DNA of 64,000 nt from Oxyruncus cristatus (lineage: Eukaryota > Chordata > Aves > Passeriformes > Cotingidae): the NCBI GenBank assembly GCA_013399855.1, contig VXAY01002602.1, positions 1 through 64,000 on the forward strand. The letters are read 5' to 3'. The stretch's first letter is position 1. Each line of letters opens with the position of its first letter. Made by a program: the position numbers and the translations under genes. Below are positions 48,501-61,405 of this stretch, piece by piece. The notes under the pieces are model-generated. The model was not told where the DNA came from. It did not search any database and worked only from the letters and a program-made list of their open reading frames with translations.

Positions 48501-50867
48501 CGTAATAGAATTTAAGGTGTCAGTTTCCAATATCTTCTTACAGTCACTATTTGGTGAAATGATGGTACAACAGTGAGGATCATAGAAATACCATTTTCTG
48601 ACAAAAAGATGGGAATAGATCTTGACAGGTTGACTGCCTTATTTCTGTCCAAAGCCAGTAGCAACTATGCCAATGTTGTTCTGGACAGTTGCTTTTATCA
48701 ATCTGTTCCCAAAACTTCCAGTGATGCGGATCAGACACTGACTTCAGATGATCTGTTTGACTTCTTCACTATTCTTACTGCTAGGAGAGATTTCTGTTTG
48801 TGTGTGTGCAGCCTAAATCTGCCTTCCACATAATTGCGACAGTGATGTTAAAAAAAAAAAAAAAAGAAGAAAAATCAGAACCTCTCAGATAAGATGCTTT
48901 CCTACATCTCTAACCAATATTGTCTAGAACTTCCTGAAAAATTGTGGGATATTATTTAAAAAATTTTAGTGCTTGTATTTGTACATGTACTTGAGTCTGT
49001 AACACATGGATTATGCAACTGCATACACTGGATTATGGAACTGCATGCATAATGATCTTGTACCGATGATATGTATTACACCATGTGCACGATCCATTTC
49101 AGTGCAAAATAATAATAAAATATACACAGATTTTATAGCCCAAGGGGTAAGTAGTATCTGGTAGGTTAATTAATTGAACAGTAATCCAGGAGGAAATGTA
49201 TTCCAGTGGAGACAGTGGAACACTCCCTTTCCAATTGATCATATTTAGTTAAGAGGATTGGCAGTAGTTTTCAATTCGCTCAGGTGCTGCTTTGGGCAGG
49301 GTCTGCGTTACTTAATCTAATAGTTCTTTTTCATCTTTGATGTCGATAAAGGCCTCTGAAACTCATCTTCCTTAATTGTATTATAATAGAAAGAGTGCCC
49401 TAGGGACAATAACAAGGAACAAACCCCAAAAGACTGAATTCATTTGCTGCAATTGGAATGTGTTAGGTTATAAAACCTCATCTGTACACCCACTGAGAGA
49501 GACAATTACAGGTGCAGACCTGAGAAATACTCTACCAGGCTACTCCCAAGCCCATCACAGAAACCATCAGGCAATAAAAACCCCTCGTTTCTACAGAGGA
49601 TCACAAGTGCTCAATGGCAGACGTGGAAAATCCAAATTAAAGACTCAGAGGAACAGATAATCTGTCTGGGCTATTCTCAGGGCTGCCTCAGATGACACTC
49701 AAGCCCAGTGTCCAGGGTGAAATCCATCAATATATTTGAACAGAGGACCTTTTAAACTGAGGCAGGTCACTGCCTAGAAATATGGGTCACATTCTGGAAT
49801 ACAGGGGAAGAGTATTTTGTAATCACACAGGACTTCTTAGATGATGTTTAGAGGAGAAGACAGAGGCAGGAAAAGGAGTTGATTTAGTTAGTCTGGGGAG
49901 CATTGGAAAGTAGGAGGATGAGGAGAGATAAATGTTTTGTCACATGCAAATAATTTGCAGGTCAGTAAACTTGTCTTCATGGGATCAGTGTAGTCTGTCT
50001 TGCCTTCTTATTAAACTCCGTTTCTAATTTGTTTTCTCAGTAAGGGACTCTTGACGCACATGTGTGGGTGAGTTCTGTGTGTCAGCAGCTGCAGTAGGAC
50101 CTCCAGTCACAGAGTCCTGCGAATACAGTAACTGGAGAAAATATGCACGTGCAAAGGAGTTTCTGGAGCTAGCGTAATGGGTTGAATCTGGCCATCAGCT
50201 GAACATCCACCTTGCCATCCCTCATTCTCCTCTCCCACAAGATGAGGAGAAAATGGAAAGAAGGTGAGAAGATCTGCGGACTGAAATAATGAAGTTTAAC
50301 AAGGAAAGCAAAAGATGCATGTGTAAGCAAAACAACAGGGATCAATTCACTGCTTCACATGAGCATGCAGGTGTCCAGCCAGTTCCTAGAAGTCAGGGCC
50401 TCAAAATACCTAATGGTCATTTGGGAAGTCAAATGAACTCTCTTCTTCCTTCTTTCTTTGTGCTCTTTATTGCTGAGCATGGTGTCATATGGTATGGAGT
50501 ATCCATGTAGTCAGTTTGGGTCAGCTGTCCTAGAACTGTCCCTATTTAAAATTTAACATTTTTAGTGTCTCTCCAATGAGTATAAATCGACTTCTGTTTT
50601 AAAATGTAGGTATGATAATTCAGAATTAAATAGAAGGTAAAAATAAACATTGGGACACAAAGTTGGCAACATCAAGGGATACTCAATTGACATAAGTCCA
50701 ATGCTAACATCAAAGTCAACATTTTCATTTGGACAAATGGAATTAAAAGTGTACTTTCTTTAATCTCAACCAAATCTATGATTTGCCAGACTAGCTAGCT
50801 TGTCATCATCACAAAGTGCATGCCAAAACAGTTTCAATAGAAAACAATTAGATTCTTTAGACTAGAA
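45513..50867. other. AT-rich unique DNA, no gene seen
   Basis: No gene recognised in 5.3 kb. Small features are a nested direct/inverted repeat patch at 46741-46795 and a 22-bp tandem duplicate at 49004-49047 (GGATTATG-AACTGCAT units). The open frames at 48573-48833 and 49376-49660 have no domain or splice support. Confidence 0.5.
46741..46795. repeat. Small nested direct and inverted repeats
   Basis: GCCTGGCAGCCTTGGCAGGC is followed by CAGCCTTGAC. A perfect inverted repeat CTTGACA-GCT-TGTCAAG lies at 46766-46782. No mobile element family is suggested. Confidence 0.6.
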
Positions 50868-51200
50868 AGTCTACAATTTCCTCATGAGGTGAAGAGGCAG
50901 GCAGGTAGTGATCTCTTCTCTGTGGTGATCAGAGATAGAACCCAAGGGAAATGGACTGAAGTTGTGTCAGGGGAGGCTTAGGTTAGATATTAGAGAAAGG
51001 TTCTTCAAGTAGAGGATGGTTGGGTGCTGGAACAGGTTCCCCAGAGAAGTAGTCTCAGCACCAAGCCTTACAGAGTTCAAGAAGCATTTGGAAATTTCTG
51101 TCAGGCACATGGTGTGACTTTTGGGTATAGTTGAGTTGGACTTGATGATCTTTGTGGATCCCTTCCAACTAAGAATATTTCGTGATTCTTTAATTCTCCA
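50868..51200 (+). mobile_element. CR1 LINE 3'-end fragment
   Basis: Plus-strand CR1: CTACAATTTCCTCATGAGGT, GTGATCTCTTCTCTGTGGTG, GGTGCTGGAACAGGTTCCCC, AGTTGGACTTGATGATCTTT and a degraded octamer tail near 51190. It aligns along its length with the 3' third of the element at 25.3-26.1 kb. Confidence 0.93.
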
Positions 51201-51701
51201 GCATACAAATATGAAAAGACATCTGTTTGAAGTACCTCACCAAAATTACTTTGTAGTACCAAATACTTAGTACCTTCACATAATCTAGAAATCTGATATA
51301 AGGCTGCCCCAAATGAAATGAAGCCAACTGAGCAGAACATCAGGGTGCTACCTGAACAATCCTTATATGGAGAAGGAATAGATCAAGTGGGAATAGGCTT
51401 CCCATAGAAGACAAGGACCTTTAATGTCCCAAGATTAATGATTTGTAGAAAAGCAAGGATGGAGAGCATGCAGTTCCTCATTTGGCTTTTCTACCTCTCC
51501 TCTTCTAAATATATGATTCCTGACTTTGGTAGAAAGGGGAAGGAAAGAAGAATGTTCTGCTCTACCATTCTGAAACCTGAAGGATTCCTATACTCTTCAC
51601 CTTGCTAAAACAAAACTTCACTGGTTGACATAGTGTGTCTGTAAGTAATGTACAAATGTGATTTTTTAAAAAAAAAAGGCTTCCTAAAAAGGGCCTGACT
51701 T

Positions 51702-51724
51702 AAAAAAAAAAAAAAAAAAAAAAA
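51702..51724 (+). repeat. Poly-A tract (23 A)
   Basis: Uninterrupted A homopolymer in AT-rich DNA. No retroposed body with coding character was seen upstream. Confidence 0.9.
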
Positions 51725-53102
51725 TTAGTAGACATAAGACTTTAGCGATAAGAGTAAGCCAGCAGCTGGCAGATCAGTTAGTGAGTCAGTAGCAACAAAC
51801 TAGTAGCCGCGATATTAATAAAAGGCACAAGAGGACCCAGAGCTCTGTGTGTCATGCCATCAATTCTCTGGGTTGTGCTGGATATTGATCATAAATAAAT
51901 AATTGTTCCATTCTGCTGTTGATTAAAATGTTAGTAAAAGTACAAAGTTACAGGAGCAGAATCTAAAATCATACCACAGCTATGAAAAATCCATAAGGGG
52001 TCAAAACATTTTTTCATCCTGCTTAGTTCTTCCTAGATTAATACAACCTTCTTGTCATACAGAATTTCAAGAGGATAACATGTCTGAAAGATAGTATTTT
52101 AATTTTCCACCTACAAGTGACAAAATGTTTTTCTTGAACATTTGTATTATATTGTATATATATTTTTTTCACTCTCTGTAGTATAAGAACAAACATGTAC
52201 AGCAAAGTTTATATAAATCATACATAAGTTTACTTAATAAAAATTTTAAGGAGGTAAAAATCACTTTCTTTCTCAGTAGTGAGTCTTTGGATCAGATTTA
52301 GTGTCTACTTGATTTCCTTTTGCAACTAGCAAAAAATTATAAAGACACAGAAGATTTTGTTTTTTTTCCTAAGTACTGAAGTACTTTTGTTTTCTCTCTC
52401 TCAAGTTTCAGAATGTCTTCTCTACAAAGTAAGTTCTTATGGCCTTTGTTTCAATGAGCAAATGGCAGGTTGATCTTCTTAAAGTCTGTTCAGAGGCTTT
52501 GCATGAAACCGTACAGCGTTATACTGGAACTGCCTGGACGTTATGTGAGGTGATAACATCCACTTGAGGGCTGACAATAAGTAGCTGGTAGACTGTGACA
52601 TCTTAAAATGAAGCCCTTTCTGCAACAACACAAAAGTAGTGGCCCACATTGCTGTTTTTCAGCATGATTTATTGTGAAGAGAAGCACCTGTGTTTTTAAA
52701 GAAGTTTTGAATGAAAACTAACTTATACCTGCTCACTTGGTAGAAATTGTTACAAAAAAAGAAAAAAAATCCTATTATAGCAGTTAAATCCATGAACTTA
52801 ATAAAATAAACATTTTGAAAAAGAAATTCATACAAAATTGATTTTATTATAAAATTATATATTGATATGCAAAATAAGTTTTTGGGAAAAATGATTTCTG
52901 GATAAGTATTCATTACATAAAGAGCCTGTGACCAGAGTATCTGAGTACTAATTTAATAATGAAAGAAAAAAAAAAATAGTATGAAGTCACAATGTTCACA
53001 ATATAGAAACTGAAATTCAAACTTCTTGTGATTGTGTGGGGAACACAGATTTTTTTCCAGTCAAAAATAAAAAGCATTTTTTGTGTTGTTTTGACTGAGG
53101 CA

Positions 53103-53133
53103 AAATAAATATAAATAAATAAATAAATAAATT
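53103..53133 (+). repeat. (AAAT)n microsatellite
   Basis: About seven ATAA/AAAT units, nearly perfect, followed by an A-rich CAAA tract. Confidence 0.9.
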
Positions 53134-56100
53134 AAAAAAAAACAAACAAACAACAAAACAACTTCCTTCTAAGCCTTCCTTGAATAGAGTAAAAGGACGA
53201 TACTTTCCTAGAGAAAAAAAAAAAATCAATTATTTGAAGCTTTTTTTAGAGATGGGGTTGGGGATGGGGTTTGCTTCCCTAAAAGATTTCAAGAAAATGA
53301 TATATCACCAAACTCATGGAAAAACTAAAGGATGCTATAAATTGAATTCCTTTAATAAAAATTTTCTCTGTATCCTGTAGTGTTAGGGGGAAAGAGATGT
53401 TTCACTGCAATGTGTTCTTGATCTCTCTTTTCTGTTCTTCTCAGTTATACATATTAACATCACAGCTACATCTCAGTTCTCCAAGATTTGACCACTTGCC
53501 TCTGACTCCTATACTCCTCAGCCGCTTCAAACCCAAAGGCCAAAAAGTGGTCTGGAGTTTGAGGCAAGGAACAGCTACTAAGGTCTAAGTCTCATGTTGT
53601 TTTGTCACATGAGCTGGTAGAGCGCATTTCTGGTGCGTGGTTACTCATTCTTCTTCTTTACCCAGCTGTGGGATAGCTGGGATTTGAGATCCACCTAGCA
53701 GCAATCAATGAATTGCAAAATAGTGACTGCAGCTTGCTGGGTGAGAGATAAAAGGAGCTTTGGTTGTGAACACAGGAAAGAAAGGGAACTGTTGCAAGCA
53801 GCCTTCAAGGAAACTGAGCTTTAAAAACATGAAAACACTAAATGAACCACATCATTATTACCTGGGGAAAGAGGAAGTAAAAAATTGCAGAACAAATGGC
53901 TACAACAAAGAAGGAACATTTTAGATTTGTTTTTTTATGTATGTGTATGTGTTTTTCTTGACATTTTTGCAAGGCCTGAGTAAGACACAGAAGGAGATAG
54001 GATAAACTGGGGTTCAGCTGAAATACTAACTGGAATTTAGAGAAAACACCAAAAGAAAGGTGTTGTAGCATTTCATTTGTTGAACCTATACTTCTTTATG
54101 GGTTCATTGGACTGCTAATTTGTTCATTTTACAATAGTGGAGAAGACAACTTTTTTTCTGTCTTTCGGGGAAAGAAGAATTCCTCTCCAGGATGTATCGA
54201 CATCTCAGTTTATCTATCTTGACAACGTTACAAAAAAAGAAAAAAAAAATAAAAAAAAAAAAGAGGAAAAGAAACAAAACAGCTTTAGCAGCAATCTTTA
54301 AAATCAAAGTAGACTCAAGACAATCACAATGACTGATAAATTTACATGAAAGCCAGCAACCTTTGCATTCATTTACAGCATTTCTCCCCTACTATTTTAA
54401 ATTTAGAACACATAACTGTTGTTACGAACATGTTCTTCTTATCCCATAATCTATTTCTGATAATAAGAATTTTTTAAAGCTTCATATTATTTCAATCAAA
54501 AAAATAATTAACTGGGCTTTTTTGATATATATAATTCTTAATTCCAGGTTTTATTTCTTGAACAACATGTTGAAATCACCCCAGAAGGTATAATTTGTAT
54601 GTCCTGAAGACCCTTTACCTTATAGAATAATTGTAACATTAATTTATTAAAAACTTCACTGTCATATCATTCTTTGTGAGTGTTTGAAGAAATGATGTAA
54701 ATTATCGAGTAAAAGACATTACCAACAGTCAAATCAAATAGGTAAGATTATAGATCTTTTTGTCTGGAAAATTCCTATGCTATTCTCATTCATACAGTCT
54801 TTTGAACAAATCTATAAAGCAGGAGGCAGAAATTTTGCTATGACAAAATATGTTCTACAAAAAATGTAATAATTCTACATTGTCATTGATCAAATGCATT
54901 AATTAACATAAGAAACCCCCAAAATTGAGAGAGAACTTTCACATCGCCATAGAAGACATAAAGCAAAATTCCTCTTTCTAATTTTTCTGAATTATATTCA
55001 GATTATTCAATGTTAAACACAGTGTAAAAGAAAAAAATATAATCCAAACTATAAAGAAACGTATTATCTTTGCTAACAAGGAAAAGAAGAATTTTACTAG
55101 AATGCTTGACATTAAGTCAAGCTCAGATCATGTTATTTTTCCATAAACATGAATTATGTGGTGGGGAGGGAAGCAAAAAGAAAACCTAGAGCATTATAAT
55201 ACTTATGTGACTGCAAGAATGGTATTCACATCTAGAGCATGAATATTTTCAGTCATAGCATTTGTCTAACTGTCTAAATCATTATAGTCTGTGGAGATTT
55301 AACTTGTGTAACAAATTCTAAAGACTTGACTTTGTTCCCTCAGTATAGGCATCTAGTGCTTTTTCAGGTGACCTGTGACATCCACTGTTCAGATGATGCA
55401 CTAGGACTTGAGCCTTCTGTATGTTCTATGTCAACTGTGATAGCTATTATGACATACCATGTCTATGACAGCCTAGAGTAGTGTAGTCAAATATCATTAG
55501 ACAGTTCAATTTATCTGTAGGTGTCTATTCTCTTGATTCAAACAGAAATATTGAACATCGGGACCATACTGACAAATAATACGGCCACATGAACATATGT
55601 CGTATGTATACAACTCTTAAAATATAGATATGCCACCCCTCTGAGCAAGGGGGAAAGGATGAACATGCACACTTTGAGTATGATACTTAAAATGATACAT
55701 GCAATAAATATTTTTAAAAATGTTGCTTAAAACCAAAAAAAATCCAATTACGTTTTCACTAATCTACCATTCTGAAAATATTTGTAGCAGATTCAGAAAT
55801 TTCACACAGATGTGCATAAATACAAAGCTGTAACCCTACATAAGCAGAAGTACTTTGTTTATTCTCCTGTGCTTCCTCACCTCTTATCCACATTCATGAC
55901 AGAATAACAGCCAATTAATAAAACCAAAGACTAGCAGAAGGGTAGCAGCTGAATTCCTATTTCTCACTATTTTTGCAATCAGCGATACGTTTATCTTATG
56001 CCCTAGTACCTATGGGGAAAGACATTCAATGGTTGGAATACGCTTTTTTCCTCAGCTGGAAAATTACAACATATGTTCCATAGATCCCTTTGTAAAACAG

Positions 56101-56839
56101 GATTCCAGCTGGTATCCAGAAAAGATGCCACAATAAATAAATTATTAAATTATCCACCTTTAGGTGCACTCATCTAATGATGCCAGAGAGTATGTCATTG
56201 TAAATGCCAGTGGTTGGCAAATACTACAAGACATTTGCTTACAAGTGAGTCCTGGCAGGGAAATCATACCTGGGCAGATGAATAATACAGGGAGAAATGT
56301 GTGAAAATGTTTCTAAAGGGCAAGCTAAACTCACACTTTGCTATTTGTAATGTTTCTTATACCACATTTGCAACCAACTAGAGAGCTAAAACTTCAAATT
56401 ATTAGGAAGGAGGGAAACCTTTGAAATAATGTATAAAGGATGGATGAGTTCCATCTAAAGCAAATAAAACTCAAACCTAAAATAAAGTTTATGAGGAAGT
56501 TTTAAACTAAAGACTGAGGAAAATACAACAGGTGTACAAGAGTGAAGTAATAAAATCTCTGCAGTATTACAAACCCTGACAGAACAGAAGTCAGTAACAT
56601 TGAGGAAGGTAATAGATAGGACCAATCTCTATAAATAAGATTTTATTGAAGCAAAGCCCATAAAAAACTGACAACCAGAACAGGGCCAAATATATAAGTG
56701 ATTCTATATGGATTACAGAAATGTAAAGAATTAGCTAGCCAAACTGAAAATCCTGACTTTAAATAAGAGTATTTTCCTACTAAGGATTGAAGAATATGAT
56801 GGTGGTCAGATAACCACAGCAGCACCATGTCTAAGATAC

Positions 56840-58020
56840 TAGCAGACAATTTGCATCAGGAAAGGCAGAAGTTGTATATGTGGAGGAGTGGTACTGTATG
56901 TTAAAAGAAAGACAAGAAATACACAGTGCAAAATAACTACTGACAAGGAACATAAAATTTGTTTCTATATAAATCCTGTGCCCAAATAGAATTGTCTAAC
57001 AGAAAGGCTGTACCATCAGCACCTTGGAATACTTACATACGAAGTACTGGAGAAAATTTTTTTCATGTGTAAGTAATGACTGCTATATCTATTAAATTTC
57101 ACTAATGAAATTAAATAACAATAACAAATAATAATAAATAACAATAAATAACAAATGTTATTATCAGATTATATATATGGAATTCCAGAAAGCTTTCTGC
57201 AAAGATTTTTGAAAAAGTCACTACTTTGTTACATAGTAACAACAGGAGGTCGTACAGATGGATTAATAACTGCATGAAAGAGGCAACAAAGGAGTAGATA
57301 CATCATTCAGTATGCTGTGTTCAAGCATAGGAGAATAAATAGTGACATTTCATGGAAATTTCTGCGAAGACTTGTGATGGTCAATATATTCAGAGGATGA
57401 ATAGTTAGGTGATAAAGCTTACTGATGATGTGCTATTACTGAGAGTTATAACAAAAAAAGTCTGTCTAAAAAGAGCTGCAGAAGGATCTCGCACTGCTTG
57501 CTAAGTGTCTGCTAAATACTACGGAAAACAAAATTCTGTGCTGACAGGTGAAAAAATACATGTGAGGAAGAACAACAGAAATTGCACGTACACAATTATT
57601 TGTAATCATTTCATATCCTTTTACTAAAAAAAACCCAAAACATATCAACTTGAACGTGATCAGTGACCGAAAATAGAATTAGAATCTTTAGGAAAGGAAC
57701 AAAACAGAAGTCAAAATTGCCTCACTGCATAAATCTAAGTGGATTCACATTTTGTCTACCAATTATAATACAGATTTTCCTGCTTCAGAAAAAAGATACA
57801 GTCAAACAAAAATAGTGCAGGGAGAAAACACAAGATGCTCATAATTATGGAAGAGTTTACATGTGAAGCGGGATTGAATAAACTAGGATTCTCCAATATG
57901 GAAAAAAAAAAGAAAGACAGATGGGATTATGATATGTATCTGCTGAAAAATAAAAAGCCTAGAGAATAAAGAGGTGTTGTTTTAAAAGAAAAACTGAATA
58001 AATGCTATAACTTTTGGAGA
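56840..58020 (+). mobile_element. Very old CR1 copy, endonuclease-to-RT region
   Basis: Heavily decayed plus-strand CR1. Near 56880 one frame reads CGGVVLYVKRK, as in the end of the CR1 endonuclease domain (GGVALYV). Near 57180 GGAATTCCAGAAAGCTTTCT matches the codons for DFQKAFDKVP. Near 57385-57435 the FADD region is recalled by AAGCTTACTGATGATG, followed by AAAAAGAGCTGCAG. At 57860-57960 the post-RT region (GGGATTGAATAAACTAGGAT, then AAAGACAGATGGGATTATGA) follows. Order is preserved over more than 1 kb but divergence is large, so this is among the oldest insertions in the window. Limits are approximate. Confidence 0.65.
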
Positions 58021-60938
58021 TAAAATAACCAACTACACAACAAGAAAAAAGTTTTGTTATTTAAGAAAAAGGGACTTTGAATTCACTTTTCAGGCACTGA
58101 TAATCATAAACAGACTTTATAATCTCATTCACTGCCTAGGATTTTGGCTATCTGTACTCAAGACCAACTCCACTATGGTGCTTCTGGAACCTAAGGTCAG
58201 ACTGCTGTGAAAAGAGCTGCGTGAGAAGCATTAATTGCATTCCCCCATCCTTTGCTTCAGAATTGGATTTAAGTTCAGAGCCTTGCTCTTACCTGATCCA
58301 TATTGCAGGTGCACCTGTGCCTGTCTATGTGTCTTGCTAATGCTGACCTGCTAACTTGACTGGCTGCTTTGATTATTGCCTTGTTTTAACCAAGTATGGG
58401 CTTGCTTGTCAGTTTGGGCTTGTTGAAACTGGTTATTGCCACCTTCTCTGAGCAGCCTGTTTAGGTACACTGGGATGACCCCCTCCACGAGGCCTCTGCT
58501 TGCCTTGTTGGCCCCCTCAGCTCTTGGCCCACATAGAGAAAAATAATATCACAGGGTGCCATGGAGGGCAGAAAAAGACCCATGCCCTGTTTCTCTGTGT
58601 ATGACAGAGGATGAATTTTTAGACTGCTTTGTATAAACATTGGAATGCTTTCTGTAGAGAGGTGGGATCAAATTTTTTTCATGTTTAAGGTCTACAAACC
58701 CTCACTTAATTGGTAGATACTGTCTATTAATGTTTTCTGTTTACATATTTCCGTTCGGTAATAGGTGACTAGTTGATCTCTCTCTCTCTATCTACATACA
58801 TAAATACATTTACAATATCAATTGTGGTTATTTTCAATTACAGTGCAGTATTTCTTGATGGCATTTTGTGAAGTTTTACAACTTTAACCCCTTTTTCCAT
58901 ATGGTTTCATGAAGACTCCTAAAGTTTCCTCCACATAATCTGCAATCATCCACTGCCAATTCTATGTTCTAATGCAGTTATGAAAACAGAATCTTGCTGT
59001 GGCAGGAAAGATAACCATAAATTATTTTTACATGGTTCTTCAGTAATAAAGAAATCATAAACAAAGCCAAACCACAAAACAGATGAAAGTACTTTCAGTG
59101 ATCATTTTGTTGGGGAAAAATGGCTGGGTTTTTTTGAGCAAAACTGTGAACTCTGGGAACAAACCCAAAAAAGTTAGGGGAAAACACACACTTTGGTGAC
59201 TGTAACTACAAGTTTGTTGTCAGGAAATTCATATACTGTGACATCAAATGTCTTACACAGATTGAACTCAATTCTATCAGTTCTTATCTGAAATCTTTAA
59301 ATTATACATTATTGGACATTCTGGAGAAAAGGTCTGTTTTTCAGCAAGTGGAGGTTTACACATGAAAAGTTTTTTTATGAATTCCTTGCAATGCAAAAAT
59401 TATTTTTGATTGTTCCATTTTTCTTTTTCAGTCTTTTCCAAAACAAGCAAACCAGCACTACTTGATTAAATTTTTGAACTAATTGTAGGGTTTAAAAAAA
59501 AAAAGATAAGTAATACAGACACTTAATGTATAAATAAATATACTTTCCATAAATTTGAGATCAAGCAATAAACATAATCATATAGAATAATCACACATTC
59601 CTACACTTTCCATTAAGAATATTTTCCAACTATTAATGGCAACAATTGTTAAAGAGCAACCTTACACCTCTTCTAAATTCAGATTTTTGAAAAATACAAA
59701 TGACAATCAATCCTTTATTACCATGCTGTATCAAGCAGTAGTTTTTGTATAATAAAAAATGTCTGTTCATTGTTTTTTAAACAAACACTTGTCCAGAACA
59801 GTGGGGTAGTAATAGAATAAGGATATGTCTGTGGAAAGCATGGCTTAGTGAGCTTTGGCAAAAGATGAAAGTTTCTCACATAAAGTGTTTCCATGGCAGA
59901 GTTGTTGTTTGAAAAAATCTATCTACATGTTTTAACTTAAAATGACTGTTTCACATTACTGTTGATAGACTAACACAAAGGTTAATATTGTGAATTGCCT
60001 GTATACATGGCCTTCATTAGCACCATATAATTATACTGAGATTTCTTGAGCTTGACTTGTCAGATAAGATCTTATCTAGATGAATGGTTTTTCTTGCTTT
60101 GAATGCTTGAATGAATCTGAGAGTCATTTGGCACTTGGCAGCCTACATTATGACATGTTATCAGCCAAATAGTGCAAAGAAAAAATTAATTATTTCAAAG
60201 AAGAAATACATGATAGAAATATTTTAAAATGTAACAATAGCTATGTTGGCACTAAGGAGAGGAAAAAATTACAAAGCGGAGACAAGTCCAATGAAGAAGA
60301 ACGTCTTTCTTCAGAAACTTGAAACAGTTACCTATCAGTGAACACAGCTGTCAACTATCAATCCCCTGCTGAAACATTATTTTCAGAAAGAAAGCAAAGA
60401 AATTCATGAAATGTTTCATTGTCCTTATCACCATAAATTAATGCAACTACTTTTGTTGTTATTGTCATTGTCTTCAGGGTGTTTCTTGACATACTTTCTC
60501 TCAAGGGTAGTCAGAAGACAAATCGCATATTGAGATAAAATTGTATATTGAGATAAAATGGTAGCATACTTTTTTTTTTTTCTTTTTTCTCTTCCACCTT
60601 AATTTCACCCTTATTCTGTAGCTGTGCCATTCACTTGGTTACCTGTTTTTGGGCAGTCTTACAAAACAGCAACTGCATTTCAGTGTTATGCTAAGAAACC
60701 TCAAAGACTTATGGGAGTTTGGCCACTGTTTAAAGAACTATGTTTAAATCTAGTTCAACAATAGTGGGATAGGTAACATATAAAGGTAACTGTATAGAGG
60801 AACATTACATAAATTTGAAGGATTCATTTTGTGTTTTGCTTTGTAAAAATACTACCTTGTCTACCCTTTAAACTCTTCTGAACATAAAACACATAAAGCA
60901 CAGAATTTGTTAGTTTTTTTCAGTAATTATATTTAATG
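58021..60938. other. Unique DNA, no gene seen
   Basis: A slightly GC-richer patch at 58180-58560 is not recognised. An 18-bp tandem duplicate lies at 60525-60560 (ATATTGAGATAAAAT units). Confidence 0.5.
60525..60560 (+). repeat. 18-bp tandem duplication
   Basis: Two adjacent units, GCATATTGAGATAAAATT and GTATATTGAGATAAAATG, differing at two positions. Confidence 0.9.
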
Positions 60939-61083
60939 AATCCTGGACTCATAGTATGAAAGGGGTCAGAAGGGACCTCTGGAGGTCATCTAGTCCAACC
61001 TCCCTGCTAAAGCAGGTTCACCTAGAGCAAGTTGCACAGGATCATGTCCAGGTGGATTTTAAACATTTCCAGAGAAGAAGACT
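60939..61083 (-). mobile_element. CR1 LINE 3'-end fragment
   Basis: Reverse complement of a CR1 3' end on the plus strand: GGGTCAGAAGGGACCTCTGG, AGGTCATCTAGTCCAACCTC, CCCTGCTAAAGCAGGTTCAC. It belongs to a different CR1 subfamily from the CR1-X-like tails, and is about 145 bp long and 5'-truncated. Confidence 0.9.
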
Positions 61084-61346
61084 ATTAAACATACAGTTAT
61101 ATCTCTAAGCATTTTTGCACAATATAACTTACGATTTTTCTATGCTTGACATTAATGCAGATTAAAATATCATATTAATTAAAACCACAATAGATCTTGA
61201 CTGATCTATCTGATAACTCTTTATCTGACCTCTTGGATTATGTTTAAAAGAAGAAAATAAAATTCACAGAGTCACAGAATATTCTGAGTTGGAAGGGACC
61301 CACAAGGTTCATCGAGTCCAACTTTTTAAAGCGAATGGCCTTTATG

Positions 61347-61357
61347 GGGATCAAACC
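61347..61357 (-). promoter_or_regulatory. SINE internal RNA polymerase III B box
   Basis: GGTTTGATCCC on the minus strand, close to the tRNA consensus GGTTCGANNCC with one C-to-T change. Confidence 0.8.
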
Positions 61358-61390
61358 CATGCCCTTGTTGTTATTAGCACCATGTTCCAA

Positions 61391-61402
61391 CCAACTGAGC
61401 TA
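61391..61402 (-). promoter_or_regulatory. SINE internal RNA polymerase III A box
   Basis: TAGCTCAGTTGG on the minus strand, a perfect tRNA-type A box 33 bp upstream of the B box. Confidence 0.8.
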
Positions 61403-61405
61403 ATC

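Larger units (their letters stand above)
51201..56839. other. AT-rich unique DNA with simple repeats
   Basis: No gene recognised in 5.6 kb. Holds a 23-A run at 51702-51724, an AAAT repeat at 53103-53133, and A-rich tracts near 54230-54260. Frames here are short and AT-driven. Confidence 0.5.
61264..61405 (-). mobile_element. tRNA-Ile/CR1 chimeric SINE (TguSINE1-like)
   Basis: Read on the minus strand: a tRNA-Ile-derived head with A box TAGCTCAGTTGG (plus strand 61391-61402), anticodon loop CTAATAA with anticodon AAT (61371-61377), B box GGTTTGATCCC (61347-61357) and acceptor-side GGCCA. A short linker and a CR1-X-like tail follow (GAGTTGGAAGGGACCCACAA and AGAATATTCTG on the plus strand, 61264-61321). 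SINEs of this structure are copied by CR1 machinery. The family matching this head and tail is TguSINE1 of passerine birds. The 5' tRNA end is eroded. The 61-codon frame at 61289-61474 is an artefact of it. Confidence 0.88.

Noticed and set aside
61336..61405. Possible tRNA-Ile gene
   Set aside because: The tRNA-like part is fused to a CR1 tail, its 5' acceptor strand is eroded and stems are imperfect, so it is a SINE head and not a tRNA gene.
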